Source: a virus. From it: a DNA stretch of 34,618 nucleotides. Positions within the stretch are counted from its first letter, which is position 1. Each line of letters begins with the position of its first letter. The stretch spans positions 1 to 34,618 of IMG/VR virus record IMGVR_UViG_3300045747_000087; one strand, 5' to 3'. A model generated the notes under the pieces. The model saw only the letters and a program-made list of their open reading frames with translations, ran no database searches and was not told where the DNA came from. The position numbers and the translations under genes are program-made. Positions 13,732-22,500 of the stretch are shown one piece after another.

Positions 13732-15022
13732 AGTCTATTGTGCTGTTGAACGAATCTTTGACGATTTGATAAACAGATTCATGTCTTGTCTGTGTGATGC
13801 GGTGCTGGATAGCAGCAATCAAATAGTTGCCGCTGTAGTATTGGTCGATGCCGTCATCTGTCAAAGCTACATCAGGATTTATGGTTTGAAATTTACCCAT
13901 TTCAAAATTGATTACATCGCCGACTTTGATATCGGTTCTACCGTGAACAACGATATCGAACTTGATGAACTCGTTACCATTTATCAGCGGGATTCGCTTC
14001 GACAAAATATCGCCATCACGGTCTTGTGGGAAGTTATCTTGTGATGCTGGATGCAGTATGCTTGTCTGCACAACATCTTCAACCATACCAAGCTTGCGGT
14101 AGAGGCTGTTGCTGTTTGTAGGTGCTGTGTTCAAGTGCGTCACGTTGTCGAAGTTATCCATGTATGAATATGTCTTCTTCGTAGTGGACTTGCGCATCAA
14201 ATCTACTTCGATGACCTTGTTACCAAGTGAGCCGTGCATTGTCTTCTCAATGGTGTTGAACAGGTCGTCAATGTTCATATCCTTGACTGTTGCATATTCT
14301 GCATTGATATCACGAGTTGATTCTCCATTGTCATCACGGTTACGCATTTGTGTGAATGAGTAACGCAGAGTTGTAATCGGTGACTGCTTGTACAGCGTAG
14401 TCAACGAAATGAAATTGTATGTCTGGTTATCTTCGAAGAACAAGAATGATGGTGCACCATATCCTGATACGTCGATAGCTTTGCTTGCCAGCATATTGAT
14501 GAACTTGAACGGTGAAACAGTTGGTGCGACTATCTTGATGGCGTTAGAACAATTCTCAACGACAAACTTTGCACCAGTGATTGGTGTGAAATATTTGTTG
14601 AACACTTGAGCAGCAGAATCCGATGGTGTGCCAGTGAATGCACGATATACTTTTGTGTGTATATCCACGAGTGTTTCAATGCTTGCAAACTTCAAGAAGT
14701 AAACTTGCTTGGCTGCACTGCCAACTACTTTGTCCCCAACCCCAATGACCGCAAACTTTTTAGTGAATGAGGTTTTGATGGTTGGTGTGTGGCATTTGAA
14801 AGTGATGAACTCTTCGCCGAGGATTGGGAAATTAGAAATCAGGTTGAAACCATCCACCAGACTGAGTGAGCCTGTGATAGTTGGTGCATAGATATCCTCG
14901 AAGATATCCAACTCGCTGAACATACCAAATATGTCTAGTGACTTTGAGCCATCTGATGATGTGAGGATAATCTCATCAATGATGACCTTGCCAGCGTAAT
15001 CTAAAATCTCATTCGTTGCCAT
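13715..15022 (-). CDS. 27: Baseplate hub protein, gp27-like
   Basis: This 435-residue protein lies between gp53 and the gp5 spike. The N-terminus (KVIIDEIILTSSDGSKSLDIFGMFSELDIFEDIYAPTITG-type text) defines a hub strand motif, with GSLSLVDGFNLISNFPILG following; near the C-terminus are VGDVINFEM and YYSGNYLIAAIQHRITQTR, typical of gp27/GpD-type hub proteins that form the ring on which the gp5 trimer sits. T4 gp27 is 391 residues. The ATG overlaps the gp53 stop (TAATG). Assignment rests on pattern and position rather than on a long alignment. Confidence 0.75.
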   Translation of the reverse strand: MATNEILDYAGKVIIDEIILTSSDGSKSLDIFGMFSELDIFEDIYAPTITGSLSLVDGFNLISNFPILGEEFITFKCHTPTIKTSFTKKFAVIGVGDKVVGSAAKQVYFLKFASIETLVDIHTKVYRAFTGTPSDSAAQVFNKYFTPITGAKFVVENCSNAIKIVAPTVSPFKFINMLASKAIDVSGYGAPSFLFFEDNQTYNFISLTTLYKQSPITTLRYSFTQMRNRDDNGESTRDINAEYATVKDMNIDDLFNTIEKTMHGSLGNKVIEVDLMRKSTTKKTYSYMDNFDNVTHLNTAPTNSNSLYRKLGMVEDVVQTSILHPASQDNFPQDRDGDILSKRIPLINGNEFIKFDIVVHGRTDIKVGDVINFEMGKFQTINPDVALTDDGIDQYYSGNYLIAAIQHRITQTRHESVYQIVKDSFNSTIDFTKKK

Positions 15023-15552
15023 TATGCTAGGTTCGCCTTAAATTGTGAAATGAAGTCTGAAATGTTTTCTGGCTTGATGACGTAAATCATTCTCTTCTGT
15101 TCATTCATTATAGTTTCATAATCCATGTTGGTCACTGGTGACACATACTGCGCACCATACTGGCTTGTGATGAAGTTAAAATCCATTTCCAGACCTTCTG
15201 GCAACTTCTCGTAGTGATGTGTATCGTAGATGTGCGAAGCACCATACTTTGCCGACACAAACTTGATTAGTTCCAAATCAGAAAGAGGCCACTCTGCATT
15301 GAGGTTGCCAATTCCATTGATGTACAACACAGTCCAATCGTAATCGGTTGTGCCATATGTGTTGAATGAAATGTGTTGAGGTAGTTCACCTGTCTTCACA
15401 AGATAACGAGAGCAAAGATTTTCCAAGTCTGCTGCACTGATGACCATCTGAATCTTGGTAGACAAGTCTTGAATGGTTTCAATGATTGGAGTCGCATCTG
15501 TGCGCGATGTGAACGTGTATGTAATCGCTGGATAGTTTTCGAACAATGGCAT
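15022..15552 (-). CDS. 53: Baseplate wedge protein gp53
   Basis: This 176-residue protein begins with a strand region (ENYPAITYTFTSRTDATP) and contains the family-typical YDWTVLYINGIGN, EWPLSDLELIKFVSAKYG and, near the end, TIMNEQKRMIYVIKPENI, which in T4 gp53 is a LysM-like end. T4 gp53 is 196 residues and clamps neighbouring wedges together. GGGA lies seven bases before the ATG; the stop overlaps the gp27-like start. Confidence 0.88.
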   Translation of the reverse strand: MPLFENYPAITYTFTSRTDATPIIETIQDLSTKIQMVISAADLENLCSRYLVKTGELPQHISFNTYGTTDYDWTVLYINGIGNLNAEWPLSDLELIKFVSAKYGASHIYDTHHYEKLPEGLEMDFNFITSQYGAQYVSPVTNMDYETIMNEQKRMIYVIKPENISDFISQFKANLA

Positions 15553-15553
15553 C

Positions 15554-16558
15554 TTAGTATCCCTTCACAATCATACTTCTCACGAGCGGCTCAAGTTCCT
15601 TGAACTTCAAATCGAGTTGGATTGCCACAGGATTATCTGTGTCGGCAAACGCAACAAACTTTTGCAATGGCGTGTAGTTCACGCTCACGTCTTCAAGTAC
15701 GCAGGTTGTAATCTTTGGCATACCTGTAATCTCTTTTGTCTTGAATCTAAACTCAAGGTCAAATTCATTTGGCAGGATTACTTGCAGACCGTTGCCAGCG
15801 TTAACTTCTGGATACTGGTTATACTTCAACCACTGAATGATGTTTCGAATCACATTAGATTCGTCTTGTGACTTCGGAACGAACAACCATGAGAATGTGA
15901 ACTCACGCTCCCCCATTCCTTGGAACACCTGTTCCTTTCGGTCATTCTTTGCCATACCTTGCATCTTCTGAACCAATGCTTGAATGTCTTCTGTTGATGT
16001 AGTTTGACCACCAGCAAAGTTTCCGATTATGTCATTTACAGCACCTGCTCCCCACGATACAGCGCCTTGAGTTAATGCTTTTATTGCATCTTTTCCAGCC
16101 TGTGCAATTTCACCATTTGCCAAATCGCGTATCACTGTTCCCATAACACCGCTTGCAGCGGTTCTATAATCGGCATGTGAGCCAAATTGAATGTTGTGTG
16201 GAATTGGTAGTCCAATTACTAAATTCAATCGCTTGTATGACGTGATGAAGGTCTGATTTGGCGATGCATCTTTTCTAAGGTCACTAATAATGCCTTGGTT
16301 TGTGCCATTTGCTCTAGCCGCATCTTTAGCCGCAGTTCCAGATAAAGCCTGAACCCCGTTATCATTTCGTCCCAATTCGGATGCACTGTTCGCATTGACA
16401 TAAATCATCATTGAATATGGATAACGATTCGTACCCAATTCTTGTGGATAGTGAATGGTGTTGTATGTGTTCCCACCAAGTGCGGTCTGTGACGACTTCA
16501 CTGATTCCGTTGGGTCGAACCAATTTGCTGGGTCTCTTTCGTATTTTTGAATTGCCAT
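15554..16558 (-). CDS. 48: Tail tube cap protein gp48
   Basis: At 334 residues it is close to T4 gp48 (364). It has NRYPYSMMIYVNANS near residue 45, a low-complexity middle rich in Gly/Ala/Gln, then EREFTFSWLFVPKSQDES and IIQWLKYNQYPEV, and a strand-rich end (CVLEDVSVNYTPLQKFV). With gp54 it joins the baseplate to the tail tube. It is the first gene of the leftward late block, 44 bases behind a perfect T4-type late box. Confidence 0.85.
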   Translation of the reverse strand: MAIQKYERDPANWFDPTESVKSSQTALGGNTYNTIHYPQELGTNRYPYSMMIYVNANSASELGRNDNGVQALSGTAAKDAARANGTNQGIISDLRKDASPNQTFITSYKRLNLVIGLPIPHNIQFGSHADYRTAASGVMGTVIRDLANGEIAQAGKDAIKALTQGAVSWGAGAVNDIIGNFAGGQTTSTEDIQALVQKMQGMAKNDRKEQVFQGMGEREFTFSWLFVPKSQDESNVIRNIIQWLKYNQYPEVNAGNGLQVILPNEFDLEFRFKTKEITGMPKITTCVLEDVSVNYTPLQKFVAFADTDNPVAIQLDLKFKELEPLVRSMIVKGY

Positions 16559-16601
16559 ATCGTTGATAACTATTAGGTTAAGGTTAAAGAGTAGTATGAC
16601 T

Positions 16602-16609
16602 TATTTATA
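16602..16609 (-). promoter_or_regulatory. Consensus T4-type late promoter before gp48
   Basis: TATAAATA on the minus strand, an exact match to the T4 late promoter box, ends 44 bases before the gp48 ATG. It overlaps the first base of the plus-strand gp4 start codon. The intergenic stretch 16,559-16,608 also has a direct repeat GGTTAA GGTTAA (about 16,576-16,587). No clear plus-strand late box was seen. Confidence 0.75.
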
Positions 16610-17058
16610 TGGCACGTAATTACCTGCAAGGCAAATTTGAACCAAAGTATCCTGAGAAGTATGTAGGCGATGTGAAGAACATCGTCTTCCGTTCGTCATG
16701 GGAAAGAAAAGCCATGATATGGTTCGACAACAATCCTGCTGTCCTGAAATGGGCCAGCGAAGAACAGTGGATTCCATACATCAGCCCGGTTGACCATATC
16801 CCGCATAAATACTACATAGACTTCATCATCAGCGTTAGAACAAAGACAGGTGAGAACAAAGTATTCGCCATTGAGATAAAGCCTCAGTCACAAGTGGATG
16901 CTCCAAAGACACCAAAGCGTCAAACCAAAGCATATATAGAGAGTATCAAGACATATGCAGTCAACCAAGCAAAATGGAAAGCAGCAGTTGAATGGTGTGG
17001 TAAACAAAACATGGAATTCAAAATCCTCACTGAGAACGAATTGGGAATAAAGAGATAA
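16609..17058 (+). CDS. 4: Head completion protein gp4 (nuclease fold)
   Basis: At 149 residues it matches T4 gp4 in length (150). FRSSWERKAMIWFDNNPAVLK, then WIPYISPVDHIPHKYYIDF and VFAIEIKPQSQV give the E ... D ... ExK core of a restriction-like nuclease. In T4 gp4 finishes the head before tail joining, probably by trimming DNA. It opens the rightward late block; the stop overlaps the next ATG (TAATG). The ribosome binding site is weak. Confidence 0.88.
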   Translation: MARNYLQGKFEPKYPEKYVGDVKNIVFRSSWERKAMIWFDNNPAVLKWASEEQWIPYISPVDHIPHKYYIDFIISVRTKTGENKVFAIEIKPQSQVDAPKTPKRQTKAYIESIKTYAVNQAKWKAAVEWCGKQNMEFKILTENELGIKR

Positions 17059-17621
17059 TGGCAACCATTTTTGAAGAGATTAAACAAAACAACAAGAACT
17101 ACACACCACAGCGCAGTCAACAATGGTTCAAGACCAACGTTACGAATGCGTTTTCTGGTATGGGTACACAGCGTTTCCTCGGACAGAATCTGACACTACA
17201 AACCAAGACAATCTATCCCGGTGGCATGTTCTTCTTTGGTTACAATCCAAAGTTCAAAAGTGAATTGCCGTTCTACGATAACTTCCCACTCGTATTGCCG
17301 TTCTCAGAAGATGCAAAGCACTTCACAGGATTGAACCTGCACTACATGGCTCCACAATACCGCATGATGATTCTAGACAAGCTGCTAGGTATCTCAACCA
17401 ACAAGATGATTCCAGACAACCTCAAAAAGAATTTGTCGTGGCAATACTTGAAACGCATCGCAGGACAACGTGTAGCAGAACACGCGGTCAAACAATACCT
17501 CAAAGGATATGTAATGACTTCCTTTGTTTCAGTACCAACAAAAGATTGGCCTATCGCCATTCACTTGCCATTGGCTAAGTTTGTCGGTGCGTCTGAACAA
17601 TCCGTATGGAGAAAGATGTAA
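17058..17621 (+). CDS. T4-like virion assembly protein, unassigned
   Basis: This 187-residue basic protein starts TIFEEIKQNNKNYTPQRSQQ and has SELPFYDNFPLVLPFSED, GLNLHYMAPQYRMMILDKL and, near the end, KDWPIAIHLPLAKF. The NLHYMAP block and its place between gp4 and gp54 mark it as a conserved T4-superfamily virion or assembly protein. I cannot decide with confidence between a tail completion protein of the gp3 type and another structural component. The ATG overlaps the gp4 stop and its stop overlaps the gp54 ATG. Confidence 0.65.
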   Translation: MATIFEEIKQNNKNYTPQRSQQWFKTNVTNAFSGMGTQRFLGQNLTLQTKTIYPGGMFFFGYNPKFKSELPFYDNFPLVLPFSEDAKHFTGLNLHYMAPQYRMMILDKLLGISTNKMIPDNLKKNLSWQYLKRIAGQRVAEHAVKQYLKGYVMTSFVSVPTKDWPIAIHLPLAKFVGASEQSVWRKM

Positions 17622-18517
17622 TGTCAACACAGAGCGACCTACTACGCAATCTAAAGGGTGGTGCACAGAATCAAGTCACCAACTTTGCCGCTGACCTGAT
17701 AACAGGACAGAAACGTGGAAACAAGAATGCGACCAAGAGTAACACTGGTGGCCTGCAAAACTTCATAAGCGAAATCAGCAGTCGCAATGGTTTCTACCGT
17801 CCAACATTCTTTGAGGTACAAATAACAACACTCGGTGATTGGGATGAGTCTCGTTCATTCAGCTTGTTATGTCATCAGGCTGCAATACCAGGTGTCAGAG
17901 TGGACACAACATCTGGTTTGATTTACGGTATCCCATATGAAGTGCCAACAGGTGTGACATTCGACCCATGTTGGTGTTCGTTCTATATCGACAATGCATT
18001 CAATCTACCAACAGTAATTTTGAAGGAGTTAAACAAGCGAATTGAGATTGCAGACGACAAAGGACAAAGTGGAAATGTTTCATGGTCTCCAAGATATCGT
18101 GATGACCCACAACATCCATTGTTCAATATTGATATCACAACGTTCTCCACTGACTACATGACAACCAACATGGACAACTACAACGGTTCTGTTGCAGATG
18201 GTCTTCCTGTCATATCTAAATACTCTTTGAAGAATGCGTTCATCAAAACAGTTCAGCAAACAGCACTTGATTGGTCGGCAAAAGATAACATCGCTTCGAT
18301 GGCAATTGAATTCTCGTATGAGTATTTCGAGAACACAACAGCAAAGCCAACACCACCGAAGACTGTGACACCAGCAAAGAGTCCTTTGAATTTTGCTTCT
18401 GTGCTTGCTGCAAACCCAATTCTTGGAACTGCATTCGATGCTGCGAAACGTACACTGCAACAAAACGCAATTATGAACAACCCACTTGTGAATCAAGGTT
18501 CGCAATTCTTACCTTAA
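17621..18517 (+). CDS. 54: Tail tube initiator gp54
   Basis: This 298-residue protein has FISEISSRNGFYRPTFFEV and SFSLLCHQAAIPGVRVDT, the tail-tube-like domain seen in gp54 and the tube protein, and FSYEYFENT late in the chain. T4 gp54 (320 residues) starts tube growth on the gp48 cap. The start at 17,621 overlaps the previous stop (TAATG); GGAGAAAGA lies just upstream. A low-complexity end (LNFASVLAANPILGTAFD) may reach into the baseplate. Confidence 0.8.
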   Translation: MSTQSDLLRNLKGGAQNQVTNFAADLITGQKRGNKNATKSNTGGLQNFISEISSRNGFYRPTFFEVQITTLGDWDESRSFSLLCHQAAIPGVRVDTTSGLIYGIPYEVPTGVTFDPCWCSFYIDNAFNLPTVILKELNKRIEIADDKGQSGNVSWSPRYRDDPQHPLFNIDITTFSTDYMTTNMDNYNGSVADGLPVISKYSLKNAFIKTVQQTALDWSAKDNIASMAIEFSYEYFENTTAKPTPPKTVTPAKSPLNFASVLAANPILGTAFDAAKRTLQQNAIMNNPLVNQGSQFLP

Positions 18518-18529
18518 TATGGAGTCATT

Positions 18530-19225
18530 ATGGCATTACCAAAACTGAACATCCCAACATATGAATTGAAGCTTCCTTCTACCGGAAAGACAATCAAGTA
18601 CCGCCCATTCGTAGTGAAAGAACGTTCGATTCTTTTGCTTGCAATACAAAGTGAGAACACCGACAGCATTTTGAATGCCCTTGATGAATTGTTCGGCACA
18701 TGCACATTCGGTGTATGTAAGTTGAAAGACATGCCAATCGTTGACTCCGAATTTTTGTTCATCAACATTCGCAACAAGTCCATTGGTGAAGACCTCGACT
18801 TGGTTCATACATGCGAATGTGGAACAAAGAACGACACACAGGTTAGCTTGGATGCATTGACCATCGAAGGTGTTGCAGGTAAGAATGATATCGACCTCGG
18901 CAACAACATCTTCTTGAAGATGAAGTACCCAACGTTGAACCACTCGTCTATCCTCACAGAGTCACCAACCGAAGACGGAGTGCTTGAAGTGATTGCATCG
19001 TGCATCGACACAATCATCGAAGGTGACATGGTTTACAAGGCAGCAGATAACACACTCGCCGAGTTGAAAGACTTCGTGCTTGGCTTGACTCAATTGCAAT
19101 TGGATATGGTGCAAGAATTCTTCGCCAACATTCCAAAGATTGTTGTCAACGGAAAATACACTTGCAAGAAGTGCAACAAAGAGAACACATTCAAGATTGA
19201 AGGCTTGGAGAATTTTTTCGCTTAG
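18530..19225 (+). CDS. 26: Baseplate hub assembly protein gp26
   Basis: This 231-residue protein begins LPKLNIPTYELKLPSTGKTIKYRPF, the T4 gp26 family start, followed by VKERSILLLAIQ. It carries two cysteine pairs, C95/C97 (TCECG) and C212/C215 (TCKKCN), that may bind zinc. GGAG lies before the ATG. Its last codons AAT TTT TTC GCT TAG contain the slippery heptamer T TTT TTC and a hairpin follows, so part of the product is probably extended by 63 residues in the -1 frame. In T4, gp26 acts with gp51 in hub assembly. Confidence 0.85.
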   Translation: MALPKLNIPTYELKLPSTGKTIKYRPFVVKERSILLLAIQSENTDSILNALDELFGTCTFGVCKLKDMPIVDSEFLFINIRNKSIGEDLDLVHTCECGTKNDTQVSLDALTIEGVAGKNDIDLGNNIFLKMKYPTLNHSSILTESPTEDGVLEVIASCIDTIIEGDMVYKAADNTLAELKDFVLGLTQLQLDMVQEFFANIPKIVVNGKYTCKKCNKENTFKIEGLENFFA

Positions 19226-19244
19226 GGATTTCAGGGGAATCCCT
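19213..19244 (+). promoter_or_regulatory. Predicted -1 ribosomal frameshift site
   Basis: Slippery heptamer T TTT TTC (19,213-19,219) is in phase with the gp26 frame and followed by stop TAG (19,223-19,225). A 7-bp perfect hairpin follows: AGGGATT (19,224-19,230), loop TCAGGGG, AATCCCT (19,238-19,244). The spacer is four bases. The -1 frame is open from here to 19,410. Confidence 0.75.
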
Positions 19245-19410
19245 TTTTGAATACTACAAACTGAATCACACCCTGATGTACACAATCAAAGATTCCAAGT
19301 TTACATTGAGTGATTTAGAAAACATGCTGCCTTATGAAAGAGAAATCTATGTGAACTTGATGCTTGCAGAATTGAAAGACGACATAGAGAGAAAGAAAGT
19401 AAATGGCTAA
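19219..19410 (+). CDS. 51: gp51-like extension of gp26 in the -1 frame
   Basis: This 63-codon frame has no ribosome binding site of its own; it continues gp26 after a -1 shift at the slippery site. It encodes FEYYKLNHTLMYTIKD and then LSDLENMLPYEREIYVN, a helix pattern seen in small gp51-like proteins and in the second part of tail assembly chaperones. A standalone start at ATG 19,276 is possible but lacks a Shine-Dalgarno sequence. The stop overlaps the tape-measure ATG. The predicted fusion has 293 residues. Confidence 0.7.
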   Translation, partial: RLGISGESLFEYYKLNHTLMYTIKDSKFTLSDLENMLPYEREIYVNLMLAELKDDIERKKVNG

Positions 19411-21478
19411 GACATATTTTATTCGTATCAACAGCGCCAAAGACCTACGAGTTTTGGACGAGGGCGACATATTCCAAGCGGAACCAACGCATGGTACGTT
19501 CTTCCTCGCGTCTGGTAAAAACGAAAAAGATAAAAAGTATGGACACATCACCGATAAGAAAGGTTTCATTGAAGATGAAGGAATTCTTCGTGACCTTCGC
19601 GGTGTAGTCTCACGTCAAGCATTTGATACAAGCAAAGATGGTAGCTTCTCACCATATGTTCCAGAAGTGGAACGCAACAAGATTATGCAGGACGCAGAAG
19701 CTGCTGGTAGAAAATATAAGCAAGTGCAAACCACCGTCACCCCACTCAAGCCAGTGAAGAACACTGCTAGTGAAATGTCTGGATTGCATGTGCACTCAGC
19801 ACCAGCAAAAGGTAAGAAGGTTAACAGCGGTTCATTGGTTGGTGGTTCTGGTAAAGAAGCACAAGTGAAACCATCTGCCAAGGCGAAGTCTCGCGTTGAA
19901 ATGGATAACGTTACAAACTATCCTGGTTTCACCAAGAAAGAATTGAACACGTTGTTCCGTTGTGCGTTCAAAGATATCACTGGCAAAGAGCCAACCAAAA
20001 ACGATTTCAAGCTAGATGAACAACAACAGATTGACGAGTACGTTGACCCGTTCATTGTCTACACACTTCCAAGCAGACGTGTAGCAGACGATTGCATTCC
20101 ACCATTGAGTATTTTGATGAAGATTGACCTCATCAAAAATAATCCTGCACTGAAACACTACTACACCAAGAAGCTGAACAGAATGCCAGCACAAGTTACC
20201 TTCATGGGTAAGCTTGGTAACAAACTCAAATTCGATACTTCAACTATGCCCGGTTCTCTGCGTCTAGCAGGAGCCGTAGCAGGTTTTGGTGGTAAGTTGG
20301 CATTGAAGGGTGGCGGTGCAGTTCTAGGTGCATTGAGAAGCCTTGGAACAGCTAAGAATGCAGACAAGGAACCAACGTTCGCTGAGATGGAAAAGTCAAA
20401 GCAAATGGCAAAGGCAGCAGAGCATGAGAAGTCATCAAACGAGGCTGTAGCTGCACGAAATGAAACTGGTGGTCAGAACATCCAACAAGCTGCTACACAG
20501 GCTCAAACGGCCCCTAAAGACTCCGCAAGCGTATCTGTATCGCCAGCCGCACCAAACCTTTTCATGAAGGTTCTTGGTAGCATGGACAAGCACTTGATGA
20601 ACATCGACAAGTCATTGCAGCCAAAAGATACTGACGATGACAAGTCTGCACAAGCTATCGTAGGTAAAGAAGCAAAGAATGATTTACATTCTGTTGCATC
20701 CGTTGCATCGAAGAGTGATAGTAAGCCGGAAGAAAAGAAGTCTGAGAAGTCTGGTGGTCTGTTGTCTATGCTGCTCGGTGCTTTGAAATTCCTTCTCAAC
20801 CCAATGAAGATGTTGGGAAGTGGTTTGATGTCTTTGTTGTCTCTCATCACAAAATTTGGTGGTGGTCTAATTTCAATATTGACGAATTTGGGTAAAGGTT
20901 TGGCGACAACAATAGCGCCAGCAATTAAGTCTATTGCGTCCAGAGCAGCAAGTGGATTGGCTAGAGTTGCAATGTCTGGAATGGGAACATTGGCTGCTGG
21001 TGTAGCTGCTCCTATCATGGCATCGGTTGGGATTGCAGCAGCCTTAGATTCACACCAGGAGACTCTAGACAAGGCAGCAGGACATAAGACGCAGGCTGAG
21101 TATGCAAAAGAAGGCCCAAGCTTCCTAGACGTGCTTACAGGAAAGCACAAAGACAAGGTTGTACACAATGCAGATGGTAGTACGATGGATGCGTATGGTC
21201 GTCCTCTATCGCCAGCAACAGCAGTAAAAGAATCTCAATCACAAGCAGTGCAAGCAATGCAGAAAAATAAATCTGCTGCTCTGGCTAACACGGAAGTTGC
21301 GAAAGAAAATGCGACCGACAACAAGCAAGCAAGCACGCAAAAACAAATGATTGACGCATCAAGCAAGAACGCAACAACAATTGTTCAACAAGCTGCGGCT
21401 CAAGGGTCTCGTCTGATGCCTCGCACGTCCGATTCAACATTCAGAACTTTCCTCAATTCACGTTCAGCATTCGCATAA
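19403..21478 (+). CDS. 29: Tape measure-like baseplate hub protein (gp29-like)
   Basis: This 691-residue protein has a globular N-terminus (TYFIRINSAKDLRVLDEGD), a long charged and Ala/Lys/Gln-rich body, and a hydrophobic Gly/Leu-rich region at about residues 450-550 (GGLLSMLLGALKFLLNP, SLLSLITKFGGGLISIL) typical of tape measure proteins that insert in the inner membrane at DNA ejection. It directly follows the gp26/gp51 frame, the usual place for a tape measure after its chaperones. T4 gp29 is 590 residues. Assignment rests on composition and context; start and stop are clear. Confidence 0.7.
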   Translation: MAKTYFIRINSAKDLRVLDEGDIFQAEPTHGTFFLASGKNEKDKKYGHITDKKGFIEDEGILRDLRGVVSRQAFDTSKDGSFSPYVPEVERNKIMQDAEAAGRKYKQVQTTVTPLKPVKNTASEMSGLHVHSAPAKGKKVNSGSLVGGSGKEAQVKPSAKAKSRVEMDNVTNYPGFTKKELNTLFRCAFKDITGKEPTKNDFKLDEQQQIDEYVDPFIVYTLPSRRVADDCIPPLSILMKIDLIKNNPALKHYYTKKLNRMPAQVTFMGKLGNKLKFDTSTMPGSLRLAGAVAGFGGKLALKGGGAVLGALRSLGTAKNADKEPTFAEMEKSKQMAKAAEHEKSSNEAVAARNETGGQNIQQAATQAQTAPKDSASVSVSPAAPNLFMKVLGSMDKHLMNIDKSLQPKDTDDDKSAQAIVGKEAKNDLHSVASVASKSDSKPEEKKSEKSGGLLSMLLGALKFLLNPMKMLGSGLMSLLSLITKFGGGLISILTNLGKGLATTIAPAIKSIASRAASGLARVAMSGMGTLAAGVAAPIMASVGIAAALDSHQETLDKAAGHKTQAEYAKEGPSFLDVLTGKHKDKVVHNADGSTMDAYGRPLSPATAVKESQSQAVQAMQKNKSAALANTEVAKENATDNKQASTQKQMIDASSKNATTIVQQAAAQGSRLMPRTSDSTFRTFLNSRSAFA

Positions 21479-21481
21479 AAG

Positions 21482-21508
21482 AAAAGCCCAGATTCCTCTG
21501 GGCTTTTT
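21482..21508. terminator. Bidirectional rho-independent terminator
   Basis: AAAGCCCAGA pairs with TCTGGGCTTT across a TTCC loop, with T runs on both strands. It lies between the convergent tape-measure and gp32 genes and can end transcription from both sides. Confidence 0.92.
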
Positions 21509-21529
21509 CATTCAACTAACTTCGTTTGT

Positions 21530-22432
21530 TCAGAACGGAATGTCGTCGTCTGGATTTCCGCTTTCTGCTGCCAACTTACGCATCAGTGCTTCTACATCAT
21601 CTTCGCCTGCATCAACAGCCTTGGCTGGCGATGGACGAGGTGCTTGTGCTGCACGTGGTGCTGGTGCTGCGTCATCATCGCGTTCTTGAACACGTGCTAC
21701 GCGCAATGTGTTGCCAACTGCTTTGTTAAATCTTTTTTCCAATTCTTCTGGTGACTTGAAGCGTTCGATTGCGATGTACTGAGCCAATGATTCGGCCTTG
21801 GACATGTCAACCTTAACGTCTGTGTCACTTGTTTCGAATGTGGACTTGTCGTAGTTCGTTTGGTTATCAACCTTACGGATACGCAATTTGAAGTCAGGCC
21901 AATTCAGGTTAGCGAATTCTTCGTTACCTTCAACTTCGGTGTCAACGTTGAACACGTTGAACTTCTTGTCGTCTGGGTCAACTGGTGACAATGCGTCAAC
22001 AATCTTGTCCCAAATCTTTGTGCCGAACTTGTATTGGAATACTTGTCCTTCGTTTTCTGGATTGCTCTTGTCGCTCACAACAACGATGTTTGCGATGTAC
22101 GAAGTCTTACGATTCATACCGCGCTTGCGTGCTTCTTCCTTGCTGAGTGTTTTGTAGAGCTTACCGTTCTCGGTGCAGCAATGGCAGTCTTGACCGATTG
22201 TTGTTGGGCAGTTCTCAATGAACCATCCACCAGGGCCTTCGAAACCGTGTGAGAATGTTTTTACGAATGGTGCTTCTTCGTTGATTGGTGCAGATAGGAA
22301 TCGGATTGTAGCTGAACCGTTACCTGCTTTGTCGCGGGCTGGATAATAGAACTTCTTATCATCGTTGTCGCCGCCTTTGGAACCTTTAGCCGCATTGATT
22401 TGGGCCATCAGTGAACTCATTTTTCCTGCCAT
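21530..22432 (-). CDS. 32: Single-stranded DNA-binding protein gp32
   Basis: At 300 residues it matches T4 gp32 (301). It has a basic N-terminus, FYYPARDKAGNGSATIRFL at residues 28-46, and the zinc ligands H62, C75, C83 and C86 (ENCPTTIGQDCHCC). The C-terminus is acidic (DAGEDDVEALMRKL ... DDDIPF), the tail that binds replication partners. It coats single-stranded DNA in replication, recombination and repair. AGGAG precedes the ATG. The 147-base leader holds hairpins and a late-type box. gp59 and gp33 lie upstream in the same direction as in T4. Confidence 0.96.
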   Translation of the reverse strand: MAGKMSSLMAQINAAKGSKGGDNDDKKFYYPARDKAGNGSATIRFLSAPINEEAPFVKTFSHGFEGPGGWFIENCPTTIGQDCHCCTENGKLYKTLSKEEARKRGMNRKTSYIANIVVVSDKSNPENEGQVFQYKFGTKIWDKIVDALSPVDPDDKKFNVFNVDTEVEGNEEFANLNWPDFKLRIRKVDNQTNYDKSTFETSDTDVKVDMSKAESLAQYIAIERFKSPEELEKRFNKAVGNTLRVARVQERDDDAAPAPRAAQAPRPSPAKAVDAGEDDVEALMRKLAAESGNPDDDIPF

Positions 22433-22500
22433 GTTGATTCTCCTAATTTAACTATTGGGTGGCATTTCGCCTATTATGTTTACAGTGGAGTTGTACTACC

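Noticed and set aside
20503-21168. Long minus-strand frame opposite the tape-measure gene
   Set aside because: It mirrors the Ala/Lys-rich composition of the tape-measure protein; no start context.
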